Below, piece by piece: positions 50,801 to 63,715 of a stretch of 64,000 nucleotides of DNA (positions are counted from its first letter, which is position 1; each line of letters begins with the position of its first letter). This stretch comes from Ulva prolifera (taxonomy: Eukaryota > Chlorophyta > Ulvophyceae > Ulvales > Ulvaceae): positions 2,049,101 through 2,113,100 of the forward strand of contig CM041199.1 of NCBI GenBank assembly GCA_023078555.1, read 5' to 3'. The notes beneath the pieces were generated by a model. That model made no database searches. It was not told the origin of the DNA and saw only the letters and a program-made list of their open reading frames with translations. The position numbers and the translations under genes are program-made.

Positions 50801-53800
50801 AAGCAAGCGCGAATGCCAACGCCCCGTGCTGTGTGAATACACACTGTGCAGGCATACACGATGCTTGACCTGTGCTGTCTAGGCATCTCTAGACGTGGAC
50901 TCGCTTGATACCCCAGGATGTGCTGGAGCCAATGCATGGGGCGGTGGCCGCACCTGTTCGCCGCGTCATTCGCCCACGGCGCCAGCATGGACCGCAGCAC
51001 GGCGAGTGTGCGGCCGGCGCGGGAGCTGCTCGCGTCGGAGCCCTCCGCCTCCGCTAGCTCTGCGCTCTGAAGCACCGCGCACAGCAGCAGGAACTGGGGC
51101 TGCAGCTCCACACACACGCAGCGGTGGGCCCCCCTGCACGCAGCCACCGCCTCAGCTCTTGAAACGAAACACCATCTCTCTGAGCATGCTCAGCAGGACC
51201 ATGAAGACACACAAGGCACCACTTCTGGCTGAGCATGCATGTGTGTTTTTTGGTTCAAGGGTCACCCGAGCTGTGTAGCGGCTGGTGAGGCATGATGCAC
51301 GCCCCAGGGTACATGATACATAGACACGGCTCCAGACGGAGTGCAGAAGAGGCATTGCGAGCATGGTCAGGGGACTTGAGACGCACTGGTTGTTGATGCT
51401 GATTGGGTCGGGCCCCGGGAGGTCCGCCTCATCAGCGCGCTGCTGAGCTGGCACGACGTCCGGCAGCGCCGGGTCTTCAGCCCATAGCAGGTGGCCGGCG
51501 TCACGCAGGGCGCGCGCAAACGCGATGTCTGTCGCAGCGGTGTGCGCGCGCTCTCCGAGGTTACACAGCGGCACGCCCGTATACCGCGCCAGCGCGGCGC
51601 GTGCGCCGAGCCACGCCGGCGCCAGCGCAGCGCGCAGCAGCGCTGCGCGCGGTGCGGCGTGCTGCCAGTCGGCGCCGGCCGCAAACGCGGCCGCTGCCGC
51701 AGCCGGCGGCGCGGCCGTGGCGGAGCACGGCAGCGCGCGCAGCGCGGCGATTCCACTGCGCAGCTGCGTGGCGGCGGCGGCGGTGGCGGCCTCGACGATT
51801 GCAAGCATCGGGCCACGGGTGCCGGCACGCAGAGCGGCCACGTCCGACGCGAGGCGGCTCCTTGCTTCCGCCTCGTCCCGCACGTACGCCACCTGCGCCA
51901 GCGCGCTCCTGGCTGAATCACCCCACCACAAACACCTCCGCTCGCACAGGCCTCAATTCGAAGCTTCTCACCTTGTACTGTGCTCACAGCGCGCAGCATC
52001 GTTGCCTCACCGCATGCACACGGTGCCCTATGAAGGAGAGACTTCAAGTGCATTGGGCAAATTGTTTGTCTCCCGAACATCACCACTCGCATGCCACTTG
52101 TGCGACTACGACAGCGCAGACACCACAAATCAAACGGCAGTGAATGCACCTCACCGGATTTAGTCTCTATATGACGGACACCGCTCAGCAGTGGGCACAC
52201 CTCCACCCGGAATCCCGTCGTGTCCCCCAGTGGCGGCCGCTCTGCCAGCGCGGCTGCCTCCGCCGCCACCTCCTCCCACAAGTCCTCCGCCGCCGACGAA
52301 AACAGCTCCCGCGGCGCGACCGAGTCCCGCAGCGCCACCACCACCACTACCTTCTTCGCCTGCGGCAGCAGCAGCGCCCACACGCCCCGCCCCGGCGCGC
52401 GCCCCGTCGCCGACCGCTCCGGCACCATCTCCACAAGCACGATCACACGCACGAGGCCGAGGAGTGCGTCGCCTTCGGCCGAGGCGGAGCCGGAGAGGTA
52501 GCCGCGCGCGGCGGCGCCGTGGCGGCTGAAGTGGGAGAGAGACCACACCCGTGGGGGAGTGGCGACGTGGCGGTCTGTGACGCGTGCTGTGCATGAGAGG
52601 TGTGCGAGCGCGGTCAGCGCAGCAGGCACGCGGGACTCATAGCAGCCGCGGATCTGCGGCGCCGCGAGCGTGTGTGCGATTGTCTGCACGGCACCCCATA
52701 CAGCTCAATGAGCGCACGCATGTCGACGTTGTGTTGAGGGTGTGGTTGGACACCATGGCGCGCCAGTGAGCAGTCGGGGCATCGGGCTTCATGAGACGGC
52801 GGGAACGAACCCAAGTCGACATGCATGCTCCGGCATCGTGTGCCTGGGGGGTATGTGAACACCACATTTGGGCGGAGGGAGGGATGTTAAAAGCGGATGC
52901 CCATGGCACCCACACACATCGGCCGCAGGGTCAACGCATCAAGAGTGTGCGGCAGCACCTTGGACTGCTCGAGGAGCTCCTCTTCCGGCAGCTCCAGCTC
53001 GAGCAGCGCCGCGGGCTGTGAGCCGTCCGGCAGCGTGCGGTCGACGCGGCGCGCGCCGGCCAGCAGCTGCACCGCGCTCGCGGCCACGTCGACGTAAATC
53101 TTACGTGGCACCTCGACTGCCATCTTGTGCATCGCGGTGTCGATCAACGCCCACACGTCAAGCTGCCCCGGCTTTGCGCCTGGCTCCACCTGTAGCCACA
53201 CAACCCAGCCTCAGCACATGCATGCCCGTGTTGTGGTGACAGACGGCCGGGAGAGATTTGTATCTGCTGACAGAAATTTCCACCAAATCAGATAACCAGA
53301 GTAGAGCCTAGCGCGCCAACATAGCCATGACCACTACCCTCATACCGTCTGGCGTGGCCTGGGCTTGAAAGCTGGACCTTGCGACACCCGCAGCTTGAGG
53401 GTGTTCCGTTACCCATATGGAGCAGTGCACGCAAGCCGACTACTCGAGGCGCACGCTCCACATTCAGAGCACACCTGGATGATGTTCCACGTCGCATGCA
53501 TGATCGCCTCCACCTGTTTCTGCACGCCGCCGCCGAGGCCGCCCAGAACCGCGGGCACGTCGCCCCCGCCCCCGCCGCGCGCTTTCAGTGCCGCGCGGTG
53601 CGTGCGCCACGCCGCCTTGCGCGCCTTCACCCAGGCGCGGTAGTCGCTCCGCATCGACGGCCCCGCGCGCTTCGCGCCCGCCGCATTCCCAGGGACCGTG
53701 CCCCGGTTATCCGGCACGTTTTCAGCATCGGCGCCCTCGTCGTCGACCTCCACGACATCGTCTTCGTCGCCCGCTTCTTCCTCAAGGTCCACGTCATCCT

Positions 53801-56137
53801 CTAGGGCATCGGGGTCGGCATCCGCGTCGCCGTCAGCGGCCCCGACGGCGCGCGCCCGCTGTGGGCCTGCCCCCGCGTCGTCATCATCACTGTCAACCTG
53901 CAACCCACCCCCGCCCTCGCTTTCGGCGACACATACAGCCATGCTGGCAATGGCTGGCACAGCCAGGCTACCCCCACACCACCGCCTGCGGGCCACTATC
54001 ATACAATGGCCCGAGTTGCTGTAAATTCTTTTACCATCCTAGTACGACGGGAACAATCTGTACTCTGCGATTGCGAGCTTGCGAAGGAGGTGGGTGGCGC
54101 GTCACTCCCTACCGGCAATGACTTGCAGGGGTCCCGAATGGCCGGCGCCTACCGAGCAGCACAGCACACAAAGGCAGCATAGCACTGGGGCGGCGCACGA
54201 TGGTGCGGAGCTGGATCTGGCGCTGCTTCTTCCGCGCCACAGCACGGCCATGCCCGGCGGCCGCGGCAGGCTGCGCCACTCCGAGGTCCTCCATGTCTCC
54301 GTCGCTGCCGCCGCCGCCGTCGCTGCCACAGCCGCCGCCGCGCTTCGGCGCCTTGGCGGCGAACATGCTGCTGATGCGGCGCTGCTTGCGGGCGTCGGTG
54401 GCGGCGGAGAGGCGCTTGAGCAGCCAGTCGGGGTGCGGCACACGGGGCACGGGGTTGCCCACAGCCTGCGCCACCACGCCACAAGTCAGTGGTTTAGAGC
54501 ACAGAGGTACACGAGTGGACACAAACAGCACATCCTATGTGCGTCCTCCTTGACACCCCAGTACGTTTTTGCGATGCATGTGCCCCAGGAGCGAATTTAG
54601 GCGCAGATATGGAGAATTGGGGGTTGGTGAACATGCGCTTTCAGCCCAGATACACACCACATTTTGCGTGGCCGCAGCGTGCGTGGGGTTTCACGCGCAC
54701 GCCGGCCACTGCACGCCGCCACTCCAATACAGACCTCAAAGCATCACAATACATCTGAGGAGCCCGAGCGGCGGGACGGAGCTGCGGTGGCGCACCTGGT
54801 AGGCGGCGGGGATGGTCACGATCTTCTGGATGGCGCTCGAGATGCGCTCCCAGTAGTAGCCCCAGTCAATGAACTCCCGCACATCGGGGGCGGTGTGGAC
54901 GTCGCCGGCGGGGGTGTCGCCTGTCCAGCGGCGCAGGAAGGCGCGAGCTACGGCGGGGTCCGCCGAGAAGATGATGACCGGGATCGCGCGCTCGCTCGTC
55001 GGGGCGTCCAGCGGCTTCCTGCACCGCCAAGTGCTTGTTTGTCAGCACTGCGGTTGGATGGAAGCCGCTGTGGGGCTGGCGTGGCTGCAGAGCTTGATGC
55101 GGGGCTGTTATGGGACCGGCGTGACGCGAGGGCTGCGAATACGTACCTGCCGGCACAACGCGGCAGGTGGCGGAGCGACGCGAGATGTCGCATGAGGCAA
55201 GGCGATCGCGTTGCATAGATGCGGACGCCGTCGGCAGGCTCTGACATTGACGCACATCACTTTCGGTATGCCACCGTCGACGGAAACATGTGCACTGCTA
55301 GAGTGATGCGGGGTGCACACGGTCTAGATGCGCGGGATGTTGTATGTCAGCACTTACGGTCTAGATGTGGAGTGGACTGCTCAAGCACAGGAACAACCGA
55401 GACTGAAACTCAAAATACACAAAGTCAGTGACGATGGCCACGAGCGGGGGGCGGGGGGCAGGCGCACTGGGCGATGACGTAGTTGCAGACGAGGCCCTTG
55501 TCCTTGAGGCGCTCGTCACCGAGGAAGGCGGCGAGGCGGCGCGCCGTCGTGATGGCGCTGCTCTTGCGCTCCCCGTAGTCGTCGACGCTCTTGCTCATCA
55601 CGCAGCTCTCCGACAGGTACTCGATCAGCTCGCTGTCCTGCACCACGCCCGGCGCTATGACGTTTGCTTCAGCAAACATGCCTGTGGACCACATCCGGGG
55701 AGGCTTGGCGGAGATCAGTGGCCATCGCGCACAAATGGTATCGACGCCACCGCACACACAGATTCAGAGCCGTGGACGGGAGTAGAGTAGATGGACACGC
55801 AGATGGGGCTGTCTGATGGCTCTGCTGCTGTGTCGGCTGTGACCCGCCCAATTCCACACACATCGACCGTCCGTGCATCTACACTACACTTTCACAAGAT
55901 CAGACAATGCCACCACGCTATCAGCTACATCTACACGGCACAAGCTTGATGCTCTACACATTTCAAGTACAGCAAGATGCCTGGGTGGTGAGCCATGTAC
56001 TGCAGGCGAGTTGACACAGGCACAGATACCAACGCACACAGCACCTCGTTGACGAGAAACACAGTTGATACCCACGGTGCACCCAATACAAAAAGAAGAA
56101 CACAGGGCGCACGGCCACCGGCAGCCGACGCGCCCCG

Positions 56138-56177
<40 letters not shown>

Positions 56178-59100
56178 CACCTTGAGGTCGAGGCCGCGGG
56201 TGTCCAGGAGGTCGAGCCAGCGGTTCGCGACGGACGCGACGGCGTCGTAGCAGCCCTGCAGCCCGGCGCCCTGCAGGAAGTGGTCAAACACCTCGGCCTG
56301 GAAGGCCTTGATGAGCTTGAGCTCGCCGCGGCGCTTGATCTCGAAGCCCTTGAGCTCCGCGAGGGAGCCGTCGAAGTTGAAGACCGCGTAGCGCTTCTTG
56401 ATCAGCTTGCCCTCCTCCTTCGACGCCGGTAGCACCATCGCCTGCACGCCGGTGGCGGGTCGTCAGGCTCGATCACATAGAACAATTCCGATTACTCAGG
56501 TCTAGTTTCGGGATGAGAGCCCCAACAATGCTGCATGGCGGCCGAACACTGCTGCTCGCAGCAGAGCCGCTTGCCACCGATTCTTCCTGACGCCCGCCAG
56601 GCAGGCGATTCTCACACATTGGTAAGGGGAGCGCATCGCACACCGGTCCACATGCATGTACAGTGCCTGCTCGACGGAGTCAAGCCGGAACAGGGTGGTG
56701 AGGCGCGCTGCTTTGGCATCTCGTTGTGGCCGACGGAGCCCGACGCACAGCTGCACCAGCCTGGCACCGTCAGCGCAGCACGCAATTGGGCACAGCGTAC
56801 TGGGGGAAGGGAACAACACAGGATACCCATAGAAAAAGCAGTAACCATAGAAAAGATCGGGCACAGCGTAGTGAATGAAAACCCCTCATAGTGTCGGGAG
56901 GGGAGGCTACACGTTGCACAAGAAACCGTAAAATGACCGTAGAACACAAAATATCCATGCAAAGAAAGAAATAACCATCGTGTTGGGAGGGGGCGCTACA
57001 ATCTGCACATGAAAGCCATAGAATAACCATATAAAACAAACGCTTGAGCAAAAAAGGGACCGTAGTGTCGGGAGGGGAGGCATACAAGGTACGGGCCGTC
57101 GACCTCAAATTCGATGCTCATCTGGCTCGACACGGTGTACCCCTGCGAGCCGTCCGGCAGCGTCTCGAGGGAGTGGTACTGCGGGTTCGCGTTGTGCTCG
57201 GCGCACATCACGTTCAGCATCAGGCCCGGGTAGTTGACCTTGTGCTTCTTGGAGCCATCGGCGGCGGTGAAGGTGAACTCCTCTGGGAAGCTGCCGGGCA
57301 GGCAGCACCAGATACCGTCGGTGTCGAGCTCTAGCGGCCTGCGGCAACCCGCTGCGTCGTAAGCACAGCGAGACGACGGAATTGCAGAGAAGTGGCTGCG
57401 TGAGCACACAGTGAGGCCTTGAGGTTGAGAATCGTGGTCGGGCTCTGACTAACACATTACAAGAGGCGCTTCCACTGGAGAGCGACCGCCGCCTCAGCCC
57501 GACGTCGGGCCACAGCATCGGCAGAGAGCACGTGGCGGGTGACTCAAACCCAGGTACCCAGGACCGCACTGCTGCACCGTTCCCGCACAGACTGATCAGC
57601 ATGAGCACATCGATTGTGTTCGCGTGGGTCCCAGCACAAGGGGCCTTTGGCAGCTCCGGAACGGGGGGGGGGGGGGGGGGGGGGGGGGGGTGTATGCGAA
57701 CCGGGCGACATTCACCGGTACCTCTGTACAGAACGATGCGCATCAGTGGATGCACACATCCGCAGGCACGGCAGCGCACCGGCCGATGCCCTGGACGAGG
57801 TCGCAGGCGCGCTTGATGATCTGCGCGCCGGTGTACGTCGTCACGCCCGCCATCTCCATGCTGTACCAGCGCGCGCCCTTGCGCATCACGTACCCGTAGA
57901 ACGAGTTCAGGATGCACTTGTGCGCCAGCTGCAGCGAGTCGTACAGGACGCCCATGTCCTGCGCCTCGATCACCGCCGCCTTGTCACCCTGCACGCCACC
58001 GCCGCCCTCGCCGCATCCGCCGCTGCCCCTACCTTACGCACGAGCCCGGCCAGATCTGAGCGGGTCCGTCAGGCCAGCATGCATCCCCGGTTGTCAGCCG
58101 CTGCAGTGGCAGCAGTGTTCCGGGTTGTCGGGCAGGGTTTGAGCGCATGCATGTGTCGTTCACAGGCTGAACTTCGCACCTCCGCGTCGGCGTCGGCAAG
58201 CTTGCGCTTCCACTTCTTGACGAGGCCCTTGTACTCGTAGCGGCGGTCGCGGAAGGCGCGCACGGTGTCAACGTAGAAGCTGTTCTCGCGCTGGCACACG
58301 CCCGCCGTGCGCACCGCCGTCTCAGGCTTCGCGCTCACGCGCTTGTACACGCGCTGCGCGTAGCGCTTGATGCGCGCCTCGAGCAGCTCGGCCCGGCGGT
58401 CCGCCTTGAGGTCGCGCCCGAGCACCGGCGGCGCGCCCTCCTCCTCTGCCGGGAACTTCTCCAGCTGCATGGTGACAGTCATGCATGAGGCTCATGCATG
58501 GTAGTGCAGCTGGGGCTGCGCAGTGTATCGCCATGGTGTTGTGCGCCCATAGCGCACCGCAGCCACCCGGGGTGTGATCGCCACATGCATCATGCTGTGA
58601 TCCCCCTCTGCGACAGAGGCCCCGACACTCAATCAGCATCCCTCAGCAGCCAGCGCCCCCGAGAGCTACGGCAGTCCTGCAGATTGCGCATGTGCAGGCG
58701 GCGGTTGAGGTCCACACAAACACCACATGGCGCCACAGCCACATCAACCCCACCAACACATTTGGTTGATCAAGCAACCAACGGCAGCGACGCGGTGGCA
58801 CCCCGGAAGGCACGGCCGGGCGACATGCTGCGATGTGCTGCGCACCTCGAGCTGGGCGCGCAGCATGGCGTACTCGCTCTGGCTGACCATGTACGTCTCC
58901 CCGCGCCACAGCCACTCCAGCGGGCGCAGGCACTGCTTGCCGGGGTGGTTGTAGTCGCAGGCGGCGCAGTCGGCGTCCGTGACGACGGCGGACGGCTGCA
59001 GGCGGTTGGTCAGGATGATGTTGGGGTACATCGCGGCCACGTCGAGATGGTAGATGCACGGCACCTCCTCCCTGCACCACTCCAGTCACTGTTCAGGATA

Positions 59101-62100
59101 CGAACGTCACGAGGCAGCGCCACCGCGTGGCAGACATTCGAAGCAGACTGCGACTCAAATGCAGCCGGAGTTGGCAATGTCGGAGTTGTCCATGTCCAAC
59201 AGGATGCAGCACAATAAATTCAGATTTACAATGCTCTACCCCGCCCAGTAGCATGTATGCATGATTACATAGCTGATGATGTAGCCATCTCCAACGTATG
59301 CACACTACAAACACCATATTTTGCTGCCGTTGAGGGTGTGGGTTTGCCGTTGAGGGTGTGGCGTCGGGGCTCATGCATCAGGTGGCGCACTGAGGCTGTG
59401 TCTGCATTGAGTATGGCAGCGCGCTTGCGAAGCAAGTATGTCGGCAGCGCCTGCTGTGCCACTTGCGAGGACGACAATGCACAAGTCGGTGGGACGATAA
59501 GCGCACTCTGGGCAGCTCAGGCCTCGGTCAGCAGGTGTGGCGGGCCGACCTTAGGTATGTGAGCATGGGCTCACGTACAAACGCGCTCCATGGCAAAAGA
59601 CCAAGGTAGACATCAGAGCATCACACTGCAAAACGAAACAGCCGTGTGCGACCACCTCGTTCAGCACAGGAGGAGGCCCTGTGAGTCGCGTGCGGTTGCC
59701 TGAGGGCGGTTTCCAGCCGGTGCACCCCGTCGGCATGTGGCCCCGATCATTCTGAGCTGTCAATGTCCTCTTCAGGGTACGGCTCAGTACAACTACATCT
59801 ACTTCACATGCACTCGGTGACATGATGCACCCAACACACTGGCAACGAGTGGGGAGAGCGTGAGGGCGTGCCGCTGGGGGGTGTCACGGAGGGCGGCGAG
59901 CTGCGCGGCGATCTCCTGCTTCACTTCCTCGTAGTCGCCGAGCGCGCCCACGTCCGCCTGACACTCCACCTCGAGCCCGTACCGCAGATCCTTGTCCAGC
60001 CTGCATGCACCAGGCTGCTCACATCACTCATCGCCGGCGACGGCCTGGGCCGGCCGCGCTGTGTGCTGCACCACGCATTGCACAGCGCAGCGAAAGCGCT
60101 CATCGATGCACGCGCATGTGCATGCGGATGTGTGCGTTATAGGGCTGCACGGGGAACGTCCAGCAGGCCTGCCAGGGTCGCGCCCGGCGCTGCACCGCCG
60201 TGGGACAGCGGTGCCTTCACCGTTGGCTGCTTCACATCGACGTGTGGAACGCAGCACACCACCATCCCCGGCACATCACAAACTTCGTCTTATTCCAACG
60301 CCACAGGCCCCAGGACAACTGTCCTGGTGCGAACTGGACGCACACCGCGTTCAACCGCGACAGCCTAACATAGCGGAACATCTGGGCGCATGTAGATTCA
60401 AGTGACTATTCATCGAGGTCCCTTTGCTGTATTTGTCTGCACCTGTCAACTGTTCTATGATAACTGTCACTCGAGATCATGCAGGCGCACCGGTCGATGA
60501 GGGCCTGGTAGGCGGCAGGCTGGAGGTTGAAGGAACACGGGATGTCGGCGCGGAAGACCCCCGACTCGATCGCCTCGACCTTGCCGCCGATGTACGTCTC
60601 CGTGGACAGCAGGCGGCCTTTGTAGAAGCGCTCCGAGGCGTCCGTGTGCTTGTTCGGGCACACCACGTTGCCACGGTACGCCTCCACCTGTACGCACACC
60701 GCCGTATGCAATCAGCTATGCATGCATGCATGCACCCGCGCCGCGTGTTGCGGCGGACGAAGCTCACGTGACTTGTTCGGCTGGGACACCAGATCGCTCG
60801 CATGTGCAGTGCACCTAATGCAGGTGCCGGTGCGGTGAGCCGGTGCATGGCACGCCGCAGCTGTTGCGACTTGAAGGCGCCGCGAGGGTGCATGCGTGCG
60901 CCCCCCGCCATGTCTGCGTGGCTCTGTATGCACGCCTCCAGCGCAGACCGCTGCGTGATGTGATCGTGCATGCATGCGTGCGCACAAACACACAAACGCA
61001 TCCGTGCGCGATGCCCCCCGATCGACATGCACCATGCAAGCTCCGACACGCTGGGGACGCGCGCCGGCGTGGGCCACCCGCAGAGCTCGCCCGCGAAACA
61101 CAGCCACGCAGCGCAGCAGGTAGCACGCCGGACGAGCACCACGGGCCGCATGCCCCAGCCCACCGCACAGGCACCCATGGCCCGCGAGCAATCAGGATGA
61201 TAGACTACGCGCCACACTGCGCGCGGTCCGATGCTCTCCGGCTTGACAGGCCAGCTCCGCAGCATGCGCAGCAGCACGCAGCCCGCGCAGGTGGGCGCGG
61301 GGGCGCACGGGTGGCTACAGGGGGCGCACCATGAGGAGGTGCTCACAGAGCGTGCCGGAGCCCTTGCGGAGGACGTCGTCCGGGGGCAGCGGGATGATCG
61401 TCGCGAGCGAGAAGATGAAGGGGTGGATGTAGGTCATGTAGAGGTAGTACGTGGCGACGGCGTCGGAGACGGAGTAGGAGGCCATCGCCTGCGGCTGCGT
61501 CTGGGCGAGGGGCACCATGTCCTCCGGGTCGACCTCCACCGGGTCGTACCCCAGCTTCGCCTTTGTCACCGCCTGCACGGCCGCCCCTCACATGCATACG
61601 GACCCTCGCAGGGCCTCTGTGAATGTACAGGACAGTCGGCCTGGACTCGTGTGGCCAGCTCGGTATCGGACATCGACACCTCTCGACGCACCAGGCGCAG
61701 ACTCCGCACGCTCGCACCAATCCGTGGCAGAGCAGCTACCTCCAGCTCAAAGGTGTTGTACGCCGGATCGAAGAATGGGAAGCGCCAGCAAATAATCTAG
61801 CTATTTGGCCTAGGCCAAGGAAGCATCCTCAACAGACGCATACAGCCAGCATCTGTGCGCATGTTGGTTGCACCGTCTTTACATATGCGCCATGTGGAGA
61901 CGTTGCAGCCAGCCCTCCGACCAGTCGTTACATACATCGCGATGTCGCATGAAATGACCCAATTGATGGCGCTGGAGAAATATGATCTGGACACAGGACG
62001 GGATATCGTCTGCGGGCATTGCTCGCCCGCACGCCGCAGAGGCGAGCACACCTTGAGGCCGCGGCTGCCCTGCGGCAGGTAGGAGTCGCGGTTGACCCAG

Positions 62101-63715
62101 CAGAGGCAGTCCATGTGGACGGCGTTCTTCGACACGAACTCCCCCGAGTGCGCGGCGCGGAAGCCGAGGGAGTCGAATACGCTGAGACCGTGGTGGCGGG
62201 CGCGCGCCTCGATGAACGGCCAGTCAAAGTTGTCGCCGTTGTACGTCACGTAGATGCCCGGCCGCACCTGCACGCCAGTCGTGGTGAGCGCAAGCGCGCC
62301 AGGAGATGGACGGCGGGCGGTGGAGGGACCGGTGCGAAGCGGCTTGTCCGGGGAGCGGCCTGAAGGGGCTGTGCTGAGGGACGGTGCTGAAGGGCTGCTG
62401 CGCAGGTTCTCGCCGCACAGGGGGAAACCTCCTAGGGCACATTGCCCGGGACATGCTGGTCTGGCGGCATGCGTGTGCGTACTTGCATGCATTGGCGCAG
62501 ATCGGGGCCAGGAGACTGGTCTTTGGCTGTCATGCTCTGGCGGTCTGCTGCGCATTTGCCCGGGCCGCTGTGCCGTGGCTACCAGTGCACCCGCGCAGGC
62601 AGGGCCCGTCAGCAGCACTGGTCCGCTGCCACTTCGGAATGTGACGGTGCGTCACGAATGCACCGGTTGCATGAGCACGGGCCCTCGTATGGCACGCCGC
62701 CCGGAACGGCTGGCTGGAGCGCTGTATGCACGACCGACGTCGGCCATGCCGGGCCGATGCTCCCCTGCAGCCGGGCTTGCCCGCCGGGCTTGTCCGGTAT
62801 GTGACGTGGGGTGGTACATGCGACAGCACAGCGGCACACCGTGTTCATGTGCGTGAACCAGCGCTGCAGCGTCGCCTTCTCGTCGGCCTCGTTGAAGATC
62901 TCGAAGGGCCCCTGGAACTCGGGCTTCGGGGTGTACTCGAAGCCCTCGATGTCGGCCCCGACGACCTCCCTGTTCACGATCAGGTAGCCCTGCTTGTCCA
63001 GCATGTACGAGATCATGAAGACCTGCATGTGCACCGCGCTGCCGTCCTGCTTCAATACACTTCTGGACGGCAAGCTGTCTACATTCGATCGCTCGGCGGC
63101 GGCGACCTTTCTTTGACAGACAGGGACGGGTGACAGCTGTGCAGATTGCTGCAGCTGCTGCTCTGTGGATTCCTGAGCCGCAGCGACGTCGCCCATTTGC
63201 CCGTGGAAGATGCTGGCGTTACAGCCCGCCCACTGTCACACTGCCCGCCGCATGACATGACAAGAATGAGCAGCGCCTGAAGCACCAGGTCATGATTGTA
63301 AGATAGGAAGCGACTCTCGAGGCATTGCTGTGCATGCCGCTCTGCCGCTGCTGATTTGCATGACGATGGGGGTTAGGGGCTGCGAGCTTGGTCTGAAGAC
63401 ACAACGAGCACACCCTCTCCTGCTCTCTTGTTGGAGCACAGCATCCGGTCTTGTCCGAAAGTAGCGCACCTGATCGTGCTCAGAGTTGGGGAAATGCAGC
63501 GGCAGCTTTGTGGTCTCGATATCGAACGCGCAGACTCGTGGCTCTCCTCGAAAGATGAGGTCGGTCCGAGGCGTCAGAGTGACGACGCCCTCATGGGCAG
63601 ATGCGGCGAACCAGTGACCAGAACGCAGGCCCGCGTCGATAGCGTAGCGGACGTGAAAGGGCACATCATACTCTCTGATATCTTCGACAGCGGCCATTGC
63701 ATCCTGCATCGATGC
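47879..63715 (-). CDS. POLE: DNA polymerase epsilon catalytic subunit (5' end outside the resolved exons)
   Basis: Leading-strand replicative polymerase. Exons, minus strand: 63,715-63,470; 63,022-62,840; 62,267-62,052; 61,572-61,330; 60,687-60,491; 60,000-59,847; 59,067-58,846; 58,464-58,180; 57,988-57,780; 57,338-57,086; 56,441-56,181; 55,637-55,468; 55,018-54,796; 54,465-54,199; 53,897-53,475; 53,189-52,914; 52,683-52,182; 51,912-51,387; 51,133-50,954; 50,717-50,060; 49,198-48,902; 48,340-47,879. They join to 2,150 codons with all phases consistent; the 59,847/59,067 junction is least sure. Present: Exo[10 protein letters not shown], Exo[12 protein letters not shown], Exo[14 protein letters not shown], Pol motif [18 protein letters not shown], motif [17 protein letters not shown], motif C ELDTDGIW, the cluster cysteines CAAC..C and VCQREN, an acidic insert (53,880-53,700), and both zinc modules. 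About 200-250 N-terminal residues are missing. The last three exons lie in the right arm. Confidence 0.95.
48662..48682 (+). repeat. G21 homopolymer in the last POLE intron, right arm
   Basis: It has exactly the same length as the C21 run at 1,727-1,747 in the left arm. Confidence 0.95.
56138..56176 (+). repeat. C39 homopolymer touching a POLE splice donor
   Basis: On the coding (minus) strand this is a 39-base G run that begins four bases after the donor GT of the exon ending at 56,181 (intron starts GTGC followed by the G run). Confidence 0.93.
56457..56515. repeat. Dispersed repeat shared with the inner arm
   Basis: The core ATCACATAGAACAATTCCGA and its flanks match 11,014-11,072 (and its right-arm copy near 27,570-27,630) at roughly 80% over about 58 bp. 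It lies in a POLE intron. Confidence 0.75.
56892..57080. repeat. Imperfect tandem minisatellite in a POLE intron
   Basis: Three units beginning TGT(C/T)GGGAGGGG start near 56,893, 56,981 and 57,066, a period of 85-88 bp. Between them lie A-rich segments with repeated ACCATAGAA/ACCATATAA-like stretches. Confidence 0.7.
57663..57690 (+). repeat. G28 homopolymer in a POLE intron
   Basis: Twenty-eight G residues on the plus strand (C run on the coding strand) lie in the intron between the exons at 57,988-57,780 and 57,338-57,086. Confidence 0.93.
58481..58499. repeat. Perfect hairpin beside a POLE splice acceptor
   Basis: ATGCATGA-GGC-TCATGCAT has 8-bp arms and a 3-nt loop and lies about 15 bases upstream (minus strand) of the acceptor for the exon starting at 58,464. 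It has the same core as the hairpin at 13,764. Confidence 0.8.

Noticed and set aside
50382-50882. 166-codon plus-strand frame over POLE
   Set aside because: It is antisense to a well-supported POLE exon; high GC keeps all frames open here.
51403-52163. Overlapping long Arg/Ala/Pro-rich frames on the plus strand
   Set aside because: They are shadows of the GC-rich POLE exons 51,912-51,387 and 52,683-52,182 on the minus strand.
60715-60735. GCATGCATGCATGCA-type strings as a CRISPR or regulatory array
   Set aside because: They are short simple repeats without regular spacers; similar strings occur throughout introns here.
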